A DNA stretch of 64,000 bases, taken from positions 1 to 64,000 of the forward strand of contig CALWLJ010000014.1 of the NCBI GenBank assembly GCA_944381495.1. Reading direction: 5' to 3'. The translations under genes were made by a program, and so were the position numbers. The notes beneath the pieces are model-generated. The model saw nothing but the letters and a program-made list of their open reading frames with translations. It ran no database searches and was not told where the DNA came from. Origin of the DNA: an uncultured Mediterraneibacter sp. Its GTDB lineage: Bacteria; Bacillota; Clostridia; Lachnospirales; Lachnospiraceae. Every line of letters begins with the position of its first letter. Position 1 is the stretch's first letter. Positions 33,289 to 41,252 of this stretch are shown here, piece after piece.

Positions 33289-33348
33289 AGACAATACCAT
33301 AACATTCATTTCTCAAAAAGACTGAATGTTATGGTATTGTCTTTTTTT
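33289..33348 (+). terminator. strong intrinsic terminator after DUF4250
   Basis: Perfect 20-bp stem (33289-33308 with 33323-33342), 14-nt loop, then seven T. It closes the conserved core operons before the metallopeptidase locus. A second smaller inverted repeat (8 bp, around 33250-33280) lies just upstream. Confidence 0.92.
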
Positions 33349-33361
33349 ACCCAAAATAAAG

Positions 33362-33376
33362 TTGACAAGTAATCAA
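33362..33376. promoter_or_regulatory. candidate operator, site 1 of the YheO-like regulator
   Basis: Imperfect palindrome TTGACAAGTAATCAA (TTGA-n7-TCAA), 7 nt upstream of the -35 box of the metallopeptidase operon. It matches the operator at 39060-39074 at 13 of 15 positions. Confidence 0.5.
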
Positions 33377-33383
33377 TATAATA

Positions 33384-33412
33384 TTGACGAATTGTAAACT
33401 TTTAATTATAAT
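33384..33412 (+). promoter_or_regulatory. promoter of the metallopeptidase operon
   Basis: TTGACG (33384-33389), 17-nt spacer, perfect TATAAT (33407-33412), 58 nt before the start at 33471. Confidence 0.75.
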
Positions 33413-33470
33413 GATTGAATATTAAATATATTATTTTACTTTATCAATCTAAAGCGGTAAAGGAGGAAGT

Positions 33471-34877
33471 ATGAATTTAGAGTTAAATATTATGATCAGA
33501 CCTCACTGGGAAAATGATACGATTTCTTTTATTGATTATGAGCTTAACAGTCCCAATATTACGATATCTTCCGGTGAGCCCATGATCTGTCGATTTGATG
33601 ATGCCTTTGGCGGACTCTGCCCGTTCCCTGTTATGGAATATCTGAAGATCGAGGATGAAAAAGGAGTTCTTCGGTATGAAGAAAATGAAATTCCTTCTTT
33701 TAACAGTGGAATCAAATGTTTTGGGTATTTTCCGGAACGTGCTGTAGAGGGTACACTACGGTGGTGTTATCGCGCCCTCCCCAGAGTTCTTCCGGAAGGA
33801 TACCGAAGCAGTCCATATTATGATTTCCGTGCAGAACCCGGGGGACTAAACGGTTCCGGATTTTTTTCATTTCTTCTGCCGGCAACAGAGAAAGAGATGA
33901 ATGTTTCTCTAAGCTGGGATATGAGCTGTATGCCGGCCGGGAGCAGAGCAATCTTTTCCTTTGGAGAAGGGAATATAAAGAAAACCATGAACGTGATAGA
34001 TCTGGGAATCTCTTTATTTACTGTAGGCATGATCCGGGCAGTAGAAAATGATTCTCTCGGGATCTATTACCTGTCGGAACCGGAGTTTCAGGTCGGACCT
34101 ATTGCAGAAAAACTATTTCCGATTTTTCAATATGAGAAAGAATACTTTAATGATCCCAATGCGAGTTTCAAGATTTTCCTGAGAAGAGATCCTTTTGTGA
34201 TCAGCAATGGGGGATCAGCCTGCAGATATGCATTTATATCAGGGTACAGTGCATTCGGAGGCTTTGATCCGGATAAATGGTTTAATACGCTTCTTCATGA
34301 AATGACCCATACCTGGCCGTATATGGACGACAATAACGTAGGAGAAGGGACCTGGTTCACAGAAGGTGCAACAGAATATTATTGTACCTGGCTTCCTTAT
34401 ATCGGAGGATTCCTCGATGACGATTTTACTGTAAAGTGCTTAAATGAAAAGATTGGAAAAAGGTATTACCAGAATCCGTTCCGGGAGATGCCGAATATGG
34501 AAATACCAAAGATTCAATGGAAGGAACGCCATGCTCAGGAGTGTCCTTATGGAAGAGGTTTCCTGTATCTGGCAAATACGGAAGCACAGCTTCGACGGAC
34601 AGGAAAAGGGAGTATTGACGATATGATTAAACAATTTGGCTGGGACCGTCCGATGCATCCGGAAGACTGGAGAGAGTTTCTGCGGGAACGCCTTGGACAA
34701 GATGCTGTAGTGCAGTTTGATGAGATGACAGAAGGAAAACTGCTTGAGCCGGATCCTGATATTTTTGAAAACAGATTTCGGGTAGTGAAGGACGAAATCG
34801 AACTGAACGGTCAGAAAGTACTTTCTTATCACTTTGAGACAAAAAATAAAAAGGAGAATCATTCAAATGATAAATAA
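33471..34877 (+). CDS. M61-like gluzincin metallopeptidase
   Basis: Protein of 468 residues with no signal peptide. HEMTH (about 278-282) followed after 17 residues by the Glu of WFTEGATEYY is the zinc site of the gluzincins, closest in style to M61 glycyl-aminopeptidases. The N-terminal half is beta-rich as in M61. So it is probably a cytoplasmic aminopeptidase; the preferred peptide is unknown. TAAAGGAGG precedes the ATG. It leads a run with a GPH/MFS transporter, a PLP enzyme and an amidohydrolase, which points to peptide or modified-amino-acid use. Confidence 0.78.
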   Translation: MNLELNIMIRPHWENDTISFIDYELNSPNITISSGEPMICRFDDAFGGLCPFPVMEYLKIEDEKGVLRYEENEIPSFNSGIKCFGYFPERAVEGTLRWCYRALPRVLPEGYRSSPYYDFRAEPGGLNGSGFFSFLLPATEKEMNVSLSWDMSCMPAGSRAIFSFGEGNIKKTMNVIDLGISLFTVGMIRAVENDSLGIYYLSEPEFQVGPIAEKLFPIFQYEKEYFNDPNASFKIFLRRDPFVISNGGSACRYAFISGYSAFGGFDPDKWFNTLLHEMTHTWPYMDDNNVGEGTWFTEGATEYYCTWLPYIGGFLDDDFTVKCLNEKIGKRYYQNPFREMPNMEIPKIQWKERHAQECPYGRGFLYLANTEAQLRRTGKGSIDDMIKQFGWDRPMHPEDWREFLRERLGQDAVVQFDEMTEGKLLEPDPDIFENRFRVVKDEIELNGQKVLSYHFETKNKKENHSNDK

Positions 34878-36266
34878 AAAACTGCCTTTAAAAGTAAAAT
34901 TCGCCCTGGGAGTTTCAAACTGGGCAAACAATCTGCTGATACTCCTGAACACCTATTTCCTCCTGTATTTTTATACAGACATCGTGGGTATATCGGGAGG
35001 AACCGCCGGGGTTATCATGCTGATCGCCCGCGTTTGGGATGCGGTAAATGATCCTATGATGGGAGTTATCGTAGATAAAACCAGGTCAAAAGAGGGAAAA
35101 TGCCGCTTCTGGCTGAAATATTTTTCCGTTCCTGCAGCTGTTGTATTATTTCTGAGCTATTTCTGCCCGGCAGTATCCACGCCCGGTAAAGTGGCATGGG
35201 TTGCGGTTACATATATCCTTCAGGGAATGGCGTCCACAGTTCTCTCCGTTTCTTCCAATGCACTGACAGCCCGTGTGACAGATGATCCGGATGAACGTGT
35301 GCTGATCCAGCAGATATCCTCGCTGGGCGATATTGCACTGTCTCTGACGATCCCCTCTGTGACTCTGCCGCTTGCAACAGTTTTTGCAGGCAAGGATCAG
35401 AATATTGTTATGGGATTTGCCGGCGTTGTTGCAGTCTATTCTGTGATCTATGGAGTTCTCAGGCTGATATCCTGGAAAGGAACAGAGGGATACGATACAG
35501 ACAGCAATCAAAATGAAAAATATATAGAAAAAAGCAGTCCGGTCAGAGCATTGTCTCTCTGATCCGGCAGACTGCGGCAAATCATTATGCTCTTCTGTCG
35601 TCTGTTTCTTACATATTTTATCTTTTGATCTCAGCGATCATGGGAAGCACAATGGTATACTATTTTAAATATAACCTTCAGAATACAGATCTGCTCAGTG
35701 TATATTCTGTGACAGTAATGATTGGAAATATTATTGGTATCCTGACTATGAAGCCCATGCACAAACGTTTTGGAAATGCCGGCTCCTGCGCGTTCTGCGG
35801 TGTAGCCTGTGTAATAGGATGCATTGTCCGGTGGATCACCATGGACCAGAACTTGGTAATATTTGTTGCCGCAATGATCATCCTTGGCTTCGGGAGCGGT
35901 ATGGTCGGTTCTTATTCTATACAGTGCATTCTGGATTCATGCACTTATGCAAGGCTGAAAGACGGAGCGGACAATCAGGGAACGACAATGGCTGTGTTTA
36001 CTTTCTCACAGAAACTGGGGCAGGCACTTGGCGGCGTCATTGCAGGATGGATGCTTGAATTGGTTCCTTATGTGGCGAATGCACAGGTTCAGGAGCGGTC
36101 TGTACTGGATCTTTTTTTCGCAGAGAATATCATTCTTCCGATGCTCCTGGCAGGATGTCTCGCCATTGGATTTATATTTGTATCACGATATGAAAAGAAA
36201 CTAAGAGAACTGATCAAAAACAGAAAGGCGGAGGAGCAGGATGCCGGTTCCTGCCAAAAAGCATGA
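34867..36266 (+). pseudogene. GPH-type MFS symporter, frameshifted
   Basis: Transporter of about 466 residues if intact, of the glycoside-pentoside-hexuronide:cation symporter family within the MFS. The N-terminal half (KVKFALGVSNWANNLLILLN, then RVWDAVNDPMMGVIVDKTRS) is typical, and helices continue after the break with ISAIMGSTMVYYFKY. The frame fails near TTGTCTCTCT (35551-35560), ending at 35560-35562; one added base would give RAL-x-SLIRQTAANHYALLSS and reopen the second half to 36266. Start ATG 34867 (AAAAGGAG upstream) overlaps the peptidase gene by 11 nt. Substrate unknown; in this context perhaps a peptide or amino-acid conjugate. Confidence 0.8.
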
Positions 36267-37243
36267 TGATGGAAATTGCAAACAGGGATCATATCGGAAA
36301 TATGAAAGGTCTGGACCAGAAAGAATTATCCTCAGGTGTAATGAAACTTCTTGACGATAATAAGCTGATTTATTTAAGCGGGGCTGAGATGGATCTGAAA
36401 ACTGCCCCTGTGATACGGAAGTGTCTTTCTGCTTTCGCAGAGAACGGCCTTTACGGTTATACAGTTCAGGATAAAAGGTATAATAAAGCAGTAAAAAGCT
36501 GGATGGCCAGAACACGGTCCGCAAATATTAAAGAAGAGGAAATCGTAGTCACAACAGGCACCATCTCTGCTGTAAATACTGCTGTAAAAGCCTTTACTTC
36601 CCCGGAAGACGGAGTTGTTCTTCAGGCTCCGTCCTATTACAGGTTTGACCGTGCGATCCGGAATCATGGAAGAAAAGTTATATATAATCCAATGATCTAT
36701 GAAAACGGAAACTACAGGATTGACTTCAAACATCTTGAAAGGTGCTGCAGTGTGCCTGAAAACAGGATGCTTCTGATCTGCAGCCCGCACAATCCCACTG
36801 GCCGTGTTTTTACAAAAGCAGAACTAGAGAGGATGGCAGATCTTGCCCTGAAAAATAATATGATCATTTTTTGTGATGAGATCTTTGGGGAGTTGGTCCT
36901 GGACGGATATGCATTTTATTCTTTGCTTAATGTTTCCGAAAAAGGGAGCATTGTGTCAATATCCTTAGGAAAGAGCTTTAACTTCACAGGCGTCAATCAG
37001 GCAAATCTGCTGATCCGGGATCAGGATGTGAGACAAAAGTTTAAAGAGCAGCAGAAAAAGGATCATATAGGAAGTATTGATCCCTTTTTCTATAATGCGC
37101 TCTGTGCGGCTTACACAGAGGAAGGATATCTGTGGACCAGGGAAATATGTTCTCTGAAGACTGGTCGGGGAGTTGTCTTCCGGTACAGCGTCAGAATCCG
37201 GATTTGTAAAAGTGGAAAATGGAATGATCACGGAAGTGTCTGA
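36263..37243 (+). pseudogene. MalY/PatB-like PLP aminotransferase, C-terminally truncated
   Basis: Fold-type I PLP enzyme of the MalY/PatB (cystathionine beta-lyase-like) group. Visible: GYTVQDKRYNKAVKSWM, VVTTGTISAVNTAVKAF, ICSPHNPTGRVF, IFCDEIFGELVL and the lysine motif SLGKSFNFTG, where Lys binds PLP. Recognisable sequence stops near YLWTREIC (about 37150). The last 30 codons read into the following gene in the wrong frame, so about 90 C-terminal residues are missing. Its ATG overlaps the transporter stop (ATGA). The truncation removes part of the small domain, so activity is doubtful. Confidence 0.8.
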
Positions 37244-38351
37244 TACACCTTTCCGGTCTACGGATAAAATTTCAGGTAAAACGGGAACAGAGAATGCCGA
37301 AGATATAACTGTGTTGGACTGCAAAGGGAAAACGCTTCTTCCAGGGCTGATCGATCTCCATACTCATATTACTGTGCTGAACCAGGTGGGGTTTGACTGT
37401 CTGCATTCGGATATGACGCTTTTGACAACAGCGGCGGAGCACGCATCTCACTATCTGGATATGGGGTTTACAACGATACGTGACTGTGGAAGTATGCATC
37501 GTGTCGCAAATGAAGTGAAGCATATGGTACAGATCGGTCTGATCGATGCCCCTGACCTGATTACCTGCGGGAAAGCGATCATGCCCACAGAAGGAAACGA
37601 AAGGCATATTATGGCGCAACATGTACATTTTGCTGATACAGCAGATGAAGTAAGAAAGGCGGCAAGGAAGGAAATTGCAGAAGGCGCTGATTTTGTGAAA
37701 ATCTTTGCTTCCGGAGCAGCGGCCATTTCCACAGGCGTACCAGAACAGAGCATCATGTTCCCCGATGAAATCGAAACGGCAGTCAAAACAGCAGAAAGGA
37801 AAGGGCGTTATGTCGCAGCTCACTGTCATGCGGATAATGCGGTTAGAAACAGTATACTTGCCGGGGTAAAAACAATAGAACATGCCACTTTGATTTCCGA
37901 TGAGACACTGGAACTTGCATCCGAAAGAAAAGCTTATCTGATCCCTACGCTGGCGGTTATGTATGTATCTGACGGTCCCAGGAAAGAGTACTGGGAAAGC
38001 CGCCTTGGTCCGATGTTGCGTCATTGTACAGAAAAAATGACAAAAGCGTATGAAATGGGAATGTATCTCGGTTTCGGCACTGACTGTGCTGCAGGAGACT
38101 TCTGCTATGAAAATGGAATTGAATTTCGGTTCCGCAGAGAAAAATGCGGGATGAAAGCGCTGGATATTCTGCTCCAGTGTACTAGAAATAATGCAGTGAT
38201 CGCCGGGATCGACAACCGGGTCGGAAGTATCCGCAAAGGATTAGCTGCAGATTTGATCCTTGTGAATGGAAAACCGGATCAGGACATCAGCTGTATGTAT
38301 CACAGGCCGGATCTTGTGATAAAAAGAGGGAAAATCGTCAGAAGCAATTGA
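37173..38351 (+). pseudogene. amidohydrolase (imidazolonepropionase/prolidase-like), N-terminus deleted
   Basis: Metal-dependent amidohydrolase, about 392 residues remaining. GLIDLHTHI carries the first metal HxH; DFVKIFASGA the bridging Lys; YVAAHCHADN and IEHATLIS the other His; LGFGTDCAAG the final Asp. The group includes Xaa-Pro dipeptidases and imidazolonepropionase-like enzymes. The family's first strand (IKNGxLFDG) is missing and the frame begins at a TTG without a spaced ribosome-binding site, directly behind the truncated PLP gene. A deletion has fused the two genes. The active-site core is whole, so some product could still be made from an internal start. Confidence 0.75.
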
Positions 38352-38367
38352 TGAAAAAATACGGATG

Positions 38368-39015
38368 TCAGTTATTGTCATCCAGTTCTTTAAGGTACTT
38401 ATAAATCGTGTATTTTGAAACTTTCAGTTGTTCAGCCACATAGCGGACACTTCTCTGGAGACGAAAATAGTCCTGTTCTTTCAGGAACGCTACAAGTGAA
38501 AAACGATCCTGCTTTTTCATATCAGAGACAGGGACTCCGAGCCTGGACAACGTTTGATCAAAGATCTGTGCCAGCAGATCGGCATCAGATTGTTTGTTCT
38601 CAGACATAGTGCAAAAAAGATCACCGCTGTCGGAAGTAACTGAGCTGAGAAAATGTTCCATCTGCGTCATAAGGGTGATCTCATAATTGATTCCCAGGGC
38701 CAGGATATAATCCTCACCAGTGAGAAAAAATGTGGAAGATTTTACAATTCGTCCGTTCTTTAAATGAACCAGCTGATTGACGATATCATTTGTGCCGATC
38801 TTCTGGATCTGGCTTGTATCGACCAGAGAGGCGTCAAGGATACCGTTGTGGGAGCCTGCGGTACGTCCGCTGACGCCCCCGTTGTAGATTGCTGCATTTG
38901 TCATTATTCCGTCCTCTGAGAAATCATGTATGATGGTTTCGCAGCTCTCGCCGAAAATAAGAGCAATGCCGCGCGCTATACGATCAAGGAAAAGAAAAGC
39001 CTCGGATTTGTTCAT
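38368..39015 (-). CDS. YheO/DauR-type transcriptional regulator (PAS-like + HTH)
   Basis: Regulator of 215 residues. The N-terminal YheO-like PAS domain (residues 1-115; GIALIFGESCETIIHDFSED, then NGRIVKSSTFFL) is joined to a C-terminal HTH (about 160-215; DYFRLQRSVRYVAEQLKVSK, then TIYKYLKEL). DauR, which controls D-arginine catabolism in Pseudomonas, has this layout, and relatives often neighbour ornithine-cyclodeaminase-family genes, as here. GAGGT precedes the ATG. It is convergent with the amidohydrolase gene and divergent from the cyclodeaminase-like gene. An operator overlaps its own promoter. Confidence 0.85.
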   Translation of the reverse strand: MNKSEAFLFLDRIARGIALIFGESCETIIHDFSEDGIMTNAAIYNGGVSGRTAGSHNGILDASLVDTSQIQKIGTNDIVNQLVHLKNGRIVKSSTFFLTGEDYILALGINYEITLMTQMEHFLSSVTSDSGDLFCTMSENKQSDADLLAQIFDQTLSRLGVPVSDMKKQDRFSLVAFLKEQDYFRLQRSVRYVAEQLKVSKYTIYKYLKELDDNN

Positions 39016-39046
39016 GGTAATTACCTCGCTTACTAAATTATTATGA

Positions 39047-39074
39047 TTTTAACATCAGGTTGACAATTTATCAA
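39047..39074 (-). promoter_or_regulatory. promoter of the YheO-like regulator
   Basis: Read on the - strand: TTGATA, 17-nt spacer, TAAAAT. The -35 box lies inside the palindrome at 39057-39077, which suggests autorepression. Confidence 0.6.
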
Positions 39075-39077
39075 CCT
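39057..39077. promoter_or_regulatory. operator palindrome, site 2 of the YheO-like regulator
   Basis: Perfect palindrome AGGTTGA-CAATTTA-TCAACCT (7-bp arms, 7-nt centre) between the divergent regulator and cyclodeaminase-family genes. Its core TTGACAATTTATCAA matches the site at 33362-33376 at 13 of 15 positions. Confidence 0.65.
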
Positions 39078-39096
39078 TTCAGAAAGGAGAATACGT

Positions 39097-40056
39097 ATGG
39101 AGGATGATAAAAAAATAAAGATTATAGAAGAAGAACAGGTGAGAAAGCTGCTTACACCGGAAAAATGTATAAACACTATGAAACGGACCCTCATGGATCT
39201 GGAACTGGGTAACTGTGCCATGCCTCAGAGAATGATATGCAAAATGCCGAACACAGCAGCTTTTGGATTTATGCCGGCATATACCGGAGATTATTTTGGC
39301 GCAAAGGTAATCACAGCCTATGAGCCGAATATGGGGACAGAATATCCTTCTCATATCGGATATGTCATCCTTTTTGAAAGCAGCCACTGCACAGTCTGCG
39401 GTATGATTGAAGCAGGAAGTATTACAGAAATAAGAACCGGCTGCGTCTCTGCTGTAGCTACAGATCTGCTGGCAGATGAACATGCCCACAAAATGGCAGT
39501 TATCGGGGCGGGAGCTCAGGCAAGGAGCCATCTTGCCGCTATTCGTCTTGTTCGGGAAATCACAGAGGTTACCGTATACGACAAAAATCCTGAAGCTTCT
39601 GAACGGTATGCTGAAGAAATGAAAAACAAATACGGGATTTCTGTTCGAGCATGCAGAAACGTAAAAGACGCGGTAGCTGATGCAGATATAATCTGTACGG
39701 TGTGTCCCGCTAAGGAAGCATATCTTACAAGGGATATGGTAAAGAAAGGAGTTCATATTAATGCAGTCGGTACATTTTCACCGACTACACGTGAAGTGGC
39801 ATCAGATCTGATCGAGGCAGCCAGGCTTTATTCGGACTACACTCCCTCATGCAGAAAGGAAAGCGGAGAATATCTTATTCCCTTGAAGGAGGGCGTCATT
39901 ACAGAAGATCATATCATTGGTTCTATAGGAGAGCTTCTCCTGGGAAAAGTGCCGGGACGTCAGAGCAAAGAAGACATAACCGTTTTCGATGCATTGGGGC
40001 TTGCGGTTGAGGATGTTGCCAGTGCAGAACTTGTTTATCTAGAGTCAGATATATAA
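39097..40056 (+). CDS. ornithine cyclodeaminase / mu-crystallin family protein
   Basis: NAD(P)-binding enzyme of 319 residues. The N-terminal part (LTPEKCINTMKRTLMDLELG), IGYVILFES and the segment GMIEAGSITEIRTGCVSAVA are family signatures; MAVIGAGAQARSHLAAI begins the Rossmann fold. The family includes ornithine cyclodeaminase, alanine dehydrogenase, ketimine reductases and DauB-type imino acid reductases. Next to a YheO/DauR-like regulator, the DauB-like reading is attractive. AGAAAGGAG precedes the ATG. It overlaps the convergent acyltransferase gene by 12 nt. Confidence 0.85.
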   Translation: MEDDKKIKIIEEEQVRKLLTPEKCINTMKRTLMDLELGNCAMPQRMICKMPNTAAFGFMPAYTGDYFGAKVITAYEPNMGTEYPSHIGYVILFESSHCTVCGMIEAGSITEIRTGCVSAVATDLLADEHAHKMAVIGAGAQARSHLAAIRLVREITEVTVYDKNPEASERYAEEMKNKYGISVRACRNVKDAVADADIICTVCPAKEAYLTRDMVKKGVHINAVGTFSPTTREVASDLIEAARLYSDYTPSCRKESGEYLIPLKEGVITEDHIIGSIGELLLGKVPGRQSKEDITVFDALGLAVEDVASAELVYLESDI

Positions 40057-41061
40057 ATGTTTATGCATTACGATCTTTGCATTTAACCAATAGGTAAACT
40101 GAGTCAGAGCCAGACCCCCGAGGATTACCAGGGCATATTTCAGATAATTGCCAGCATTCAAATTGATTCCAGATATCGTATAAGAAAAGACTGCAAAAAA
40201 ATGGGCACAAACATAATTGGTCAAATAGGATTCTAACGAACGTGCTCCGAGCCAGTTAAAAAAATACCGGACAGGATGCAGTTTCTCAATAACAGGCCCT
40301 ACATAACAGAAAAGGGAACAAAGCCCCAGAGCCGCCAGAAAATACCAACAGAAGCTTTCTGTATATCTGAAACCGGACAGAACAATATATGCCAGGAAAC
40401 TCAATACAGATATTAATAAATACCTTTCTCTGCTATAAAAATGCGGGTACTTTTCTGAAGTATATCCGATAAGCGTGCCAATCCAAAACGCCGGGATCCT
40501 CATGACACAGAATTGCACGTTCGTGATCACAGAGGCATAATGATCATATGATCCAAAATCAAATGCGCCAAATATCATGGCAATAAGAACATAAATAACA
40601 GTCATGAGATACGGACTCTTTCTCCAAAGAGCAAAAAATAGCGGAAGTGTAAGGTAAAGTGGGATCAACATTGCCACATACCAAACGCCGATATGCTCCG
40701 TCCAATAAGACAGTGTGGAAAAATGATAGAAGAAAACGTCCGGACCAGAAGAGTGAAACAGGCAATATCCGATCCAGTAAGGTCCCATGATCAAAGCATA
40801 CGGAACCAGGATCCGCACAAAACGTTTTTTGTACCATAGGATAACACCTTTTTTCTCGAAGGCCCGGCTCAATGAGAAATACATGCCAAACCCGGAAACA
40901 AAAAGAAATACATCCACTCCCAAATTAAAGAAAACCAGCAGTCTGACTATTATATGCGGCAATTGCACATCACTGGTAACTGCATGACACAATATGACCC
41001 CCAGTGCAGCCGCTCCCATTATTTCGGATCTGTATTTACTTAACAAAGATTCTACAGCCAT
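40045..41061 (-). CDS. acyltransferase 3 family membrane protein
   Basis: Membrane protein of 338 residues with about ten helices, of the acyltransferase-3 (OafA/YrhL-like) family that O-acylates cell-surface glycans. The catalytic His lies in ALGVILCHAVTSD and the GVDVFLFVSGFGM loop follows. Start chosen at 41061 (MAVESLLSKYRSE), which has GGAAGAAGG 8 nt upstream; the frame is open a further 37 codons to 41172, but that stretch runs close to the miaB promoter. Convergent with the cyclodeaminase-like gene. Acceptor unknown. Confidence 0.82.
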   Translation of the reverse strand: MAVESLLSKYRSEIMGAAALGVILCHAVTSDVQLPHIIVRLLVFFNLGVDVFLFVSGFGMYFSLSRAFEKKGVILWYKKRFVRILVPYALIMGPYWIGYCLFHSSGPDVFFYHFSTLSYWTEHIGVWYVAMLIPLYLTLPLFFALWRKSPYLMTVIYVLIAMIFGAFDFGSYDHYASVITNVQFCVMRIPAFWIGTLIGYTSEKYPHFYSRERYLLISVLSFLAYIVLSGFRYTESFCWYFLAALGLCSLFCYVGPVIEKLHPVRYFFNWLGARSLESYLTNYVCAHFFAVFSYTISGINLNAGNYLKYALVILGGLALTQFTYWLNAKIVMHKHLYI

Positions 41062-41162
41062 CTTGTAACCTTCTTCCTGAAATATATCTGTTTTGGATAT
41101 CTTAGCAGGAAGAGGGTTCCGAAAATATGCAAAATTTTTCAGATTCATATTAATTTTTCGAG

Positions 41163-41191
41163 TTGCCTGCACATGGACAGCATGCTATAAT
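41163..41191 (+). promoter_or_regulatory. promoter of miaB
   Basis: TTGCCT (41163-41168), 17-nt spacer, perfect TATAAT (41186-41191), 61 nt before the start codon at 41253. Confidence 0.65.
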
Positions 41192-41252
41192 TCTATGATG
41201 GTGTAAGTGATTATTGATAAAACTGTAATATTGAATGAAAGTGAGTAAATAA

